A DNA stretch of 64,000 nucleotides from Micavibrio sp. UBA6145 (lineage in GTDB: Bacteria > Pseudomonadota > Alphaproteobacteria > Micavibrionales > UBA1664), in the NCBI GenBank assembly GCA_002423205.1, contig DIUZ01000023.1, positions 1-64,000 on the forward strand. The letters are read 5' to 3'. The notes under the pieces were generated by a model. That model searched no databases and was not told where the DNA came from. It saw nothing but the letters and a program-made list of their open reading frames with translations. This document shows positions 63,529 through 64,000 of this stretch, in pieces. Every line of letters begins with the position of its first letter. Position 1 is the first letter of the stretch. The position numbers and the translations under genes are program-made.

Positions 63529-64000
63529 ATGGCTGAAGACACTCTCGCTGCGTTTCTCAAGAAAAACCCCGATATTCAGGACGTCGATGCGTTTATCATC
63601 GATGTGAACGGCGTCCCCCGCGGCAAGCGGCTGCCGGTCAGCAGCGTCAAAAAAGTATTCTCAAGCGGGCTTCGCATGCCGCGCTCGGCCTTTGCGGTCG
63701 ATATCTGGGGCCAGGACGTTCTGGGTGCCAGGCTGGTTCTTGAAACCGGCGACGGCGACGGCGTGTGCAAAGGCGTTGAAAGCAGCCTGTCGCGCGCACC
63801 ATGGGTCAAGCACCCCACTGCCCAACTGATTTTGTCGATGTGCGAGAGCGACGGTTCGCCGTTCTTTGCGGACTCGCGCAATGTTCTCAAGAAGGTCCTC
63901 GATCTTTACACCAAAAAAGGCTGGACCCCCGTGGTTGCGGCCGAGCTGGAATTCTACCTTGTCGATCCGACCCGCGATGAACGCGGCGACCCGCAGGCAC
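63529..64000 (+). CDS. Glutamine-synthetase-like protein (N-terminal part)
   Basis: A gene cut by the right edge. The ATG at 63529 opens MAEDTLAAFLKKNPDIQDVD, followed by FIIDVNGVPRGKRLPVSSVK, the N-terminal beta-grasp region of glutamine-synthetase-family enzymes, and ends in GWTPVVAAELEFYLVDP, the start of the catalytic domain with the first Glu of the metal site. The VPRGKRLP form and lack of GlnA features fit gamma-glutamylpolyamine synthetase (PuuA)-like members, which ligate glutamate to amines. About 157 residues are visible. Confidence 0.88.
   Translation, partial: MAEDTLAAFLKKNPDIQDVDAFIIDVNGVPRGKRLPVSSVKKVFSSGLRMPRSAFAVDIWGQDVLGARLVLETGDGDGVCKGVESSLSRAPWVKHPTAQLILSMCESDGSPFFADSRNVLKKVLDLYTKKGWTPVVAAELEFYLVDPTRDERGDPQA

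Overview
The window looks like a piece of an alphaproteobacterial chromosome of moderately high GC. Markers seen by translation are a GapR/DUF2312 nucleoid protein, a CpdR-type single-domain response regulator, COQ9, a sucA/sucB 2-oxoglutarate dehydrogenase, and the order pal-cpoB-tilS-ftsH. Nothing in the window fixes the genus. No rRNA, CRISPR array, transposase or prophage was seen. One tRNA (Val, GAC) is present.

Layout. 1-9300: central metabolism on the minus strand (sucA, dapA, an MsbA-like ABC exporter, a small unknown, the start of sucB), then an ExoD-family membrane protein, a HAD-like protein, DsbB and a small unknown. 9300-13600: an AT-rich promoter region, an XRE regulator translationally coupled to an orphan formyltransferase, and an M3 metallopeptidase followed by a duplicated copy of its own 3' tail. 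13579-18904: a CtlX-like amidinohydrolase, an ABC1/COQ8-like kinase facing COQ9, an isolated DotI/IcmL-like periplasmic protein, GapR and two unknowns. 18992-27863: glpD-glpK, a YjbH-like outer-membrane barrel, a palindromic repeat, RluD, a glycosyltransferase with an LpxH-like phosphatase, glucokinase and CpdR. 27920-40762: tRNA-Val and then a surface-polysaccharide locus (membrane polymerase/ligases, Wzx flippase, glycosyltransferase, two DegT aminotransferases, methyltransferase, initiating sugar-phosphate transferase, and a fused alpha-beta thiamine-diphosphate E1 enzyme). 40781-51103: cell-envelope and housekeeping genes (ftsH, tilS, cpoB, pal, SirB1, BON lipoprotein, yraN, rsmI, an LpoA-like lipoprotein, trhO, an EF-hand protein). 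51279-55499: a four-gene nucleotide-sugar operon (WbpA-like, WbpB-like, formyltransferase, WbpE-like). 55540-64000: TerC, alanine racemase, a COG0523 metal GTPase with a WD40 partner, an unusual soluble MCP-tip/Cache-like protein, AmtB, a 23S rRNA m5U methyltransferase, and the start of a glutamine-synthetase-like gene.

How it fits together. Two regions serve surface glycans. The 28-41 kb locus has what is needed to start (sugar-phosphate transferase), extend, flip and polymerise or ligate a lipid-linked glycan, and its most unusual member is a stand-alone fused E1 enzyme coupled to a DegT aminotransferase. The 51-55 kb operon looks like the Wbp diamino-uronic-acid pathway with the WbpD acetyltransferase replaced by a formyltransferase, which predicts an N-formylated 3-amino sugar. 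Other items worth attention are the synonymous-only duplication of the M3 peptidase tail, the terminator hairpin that contains the start codon of the ABC exporter gene, the poly-C tract in the initiating sugar transferase, and the MCP-tip/Cache-like protein that lacks membrane segments. All functional calls are by reading translated sequence and recognising family motifs; no searches were run.
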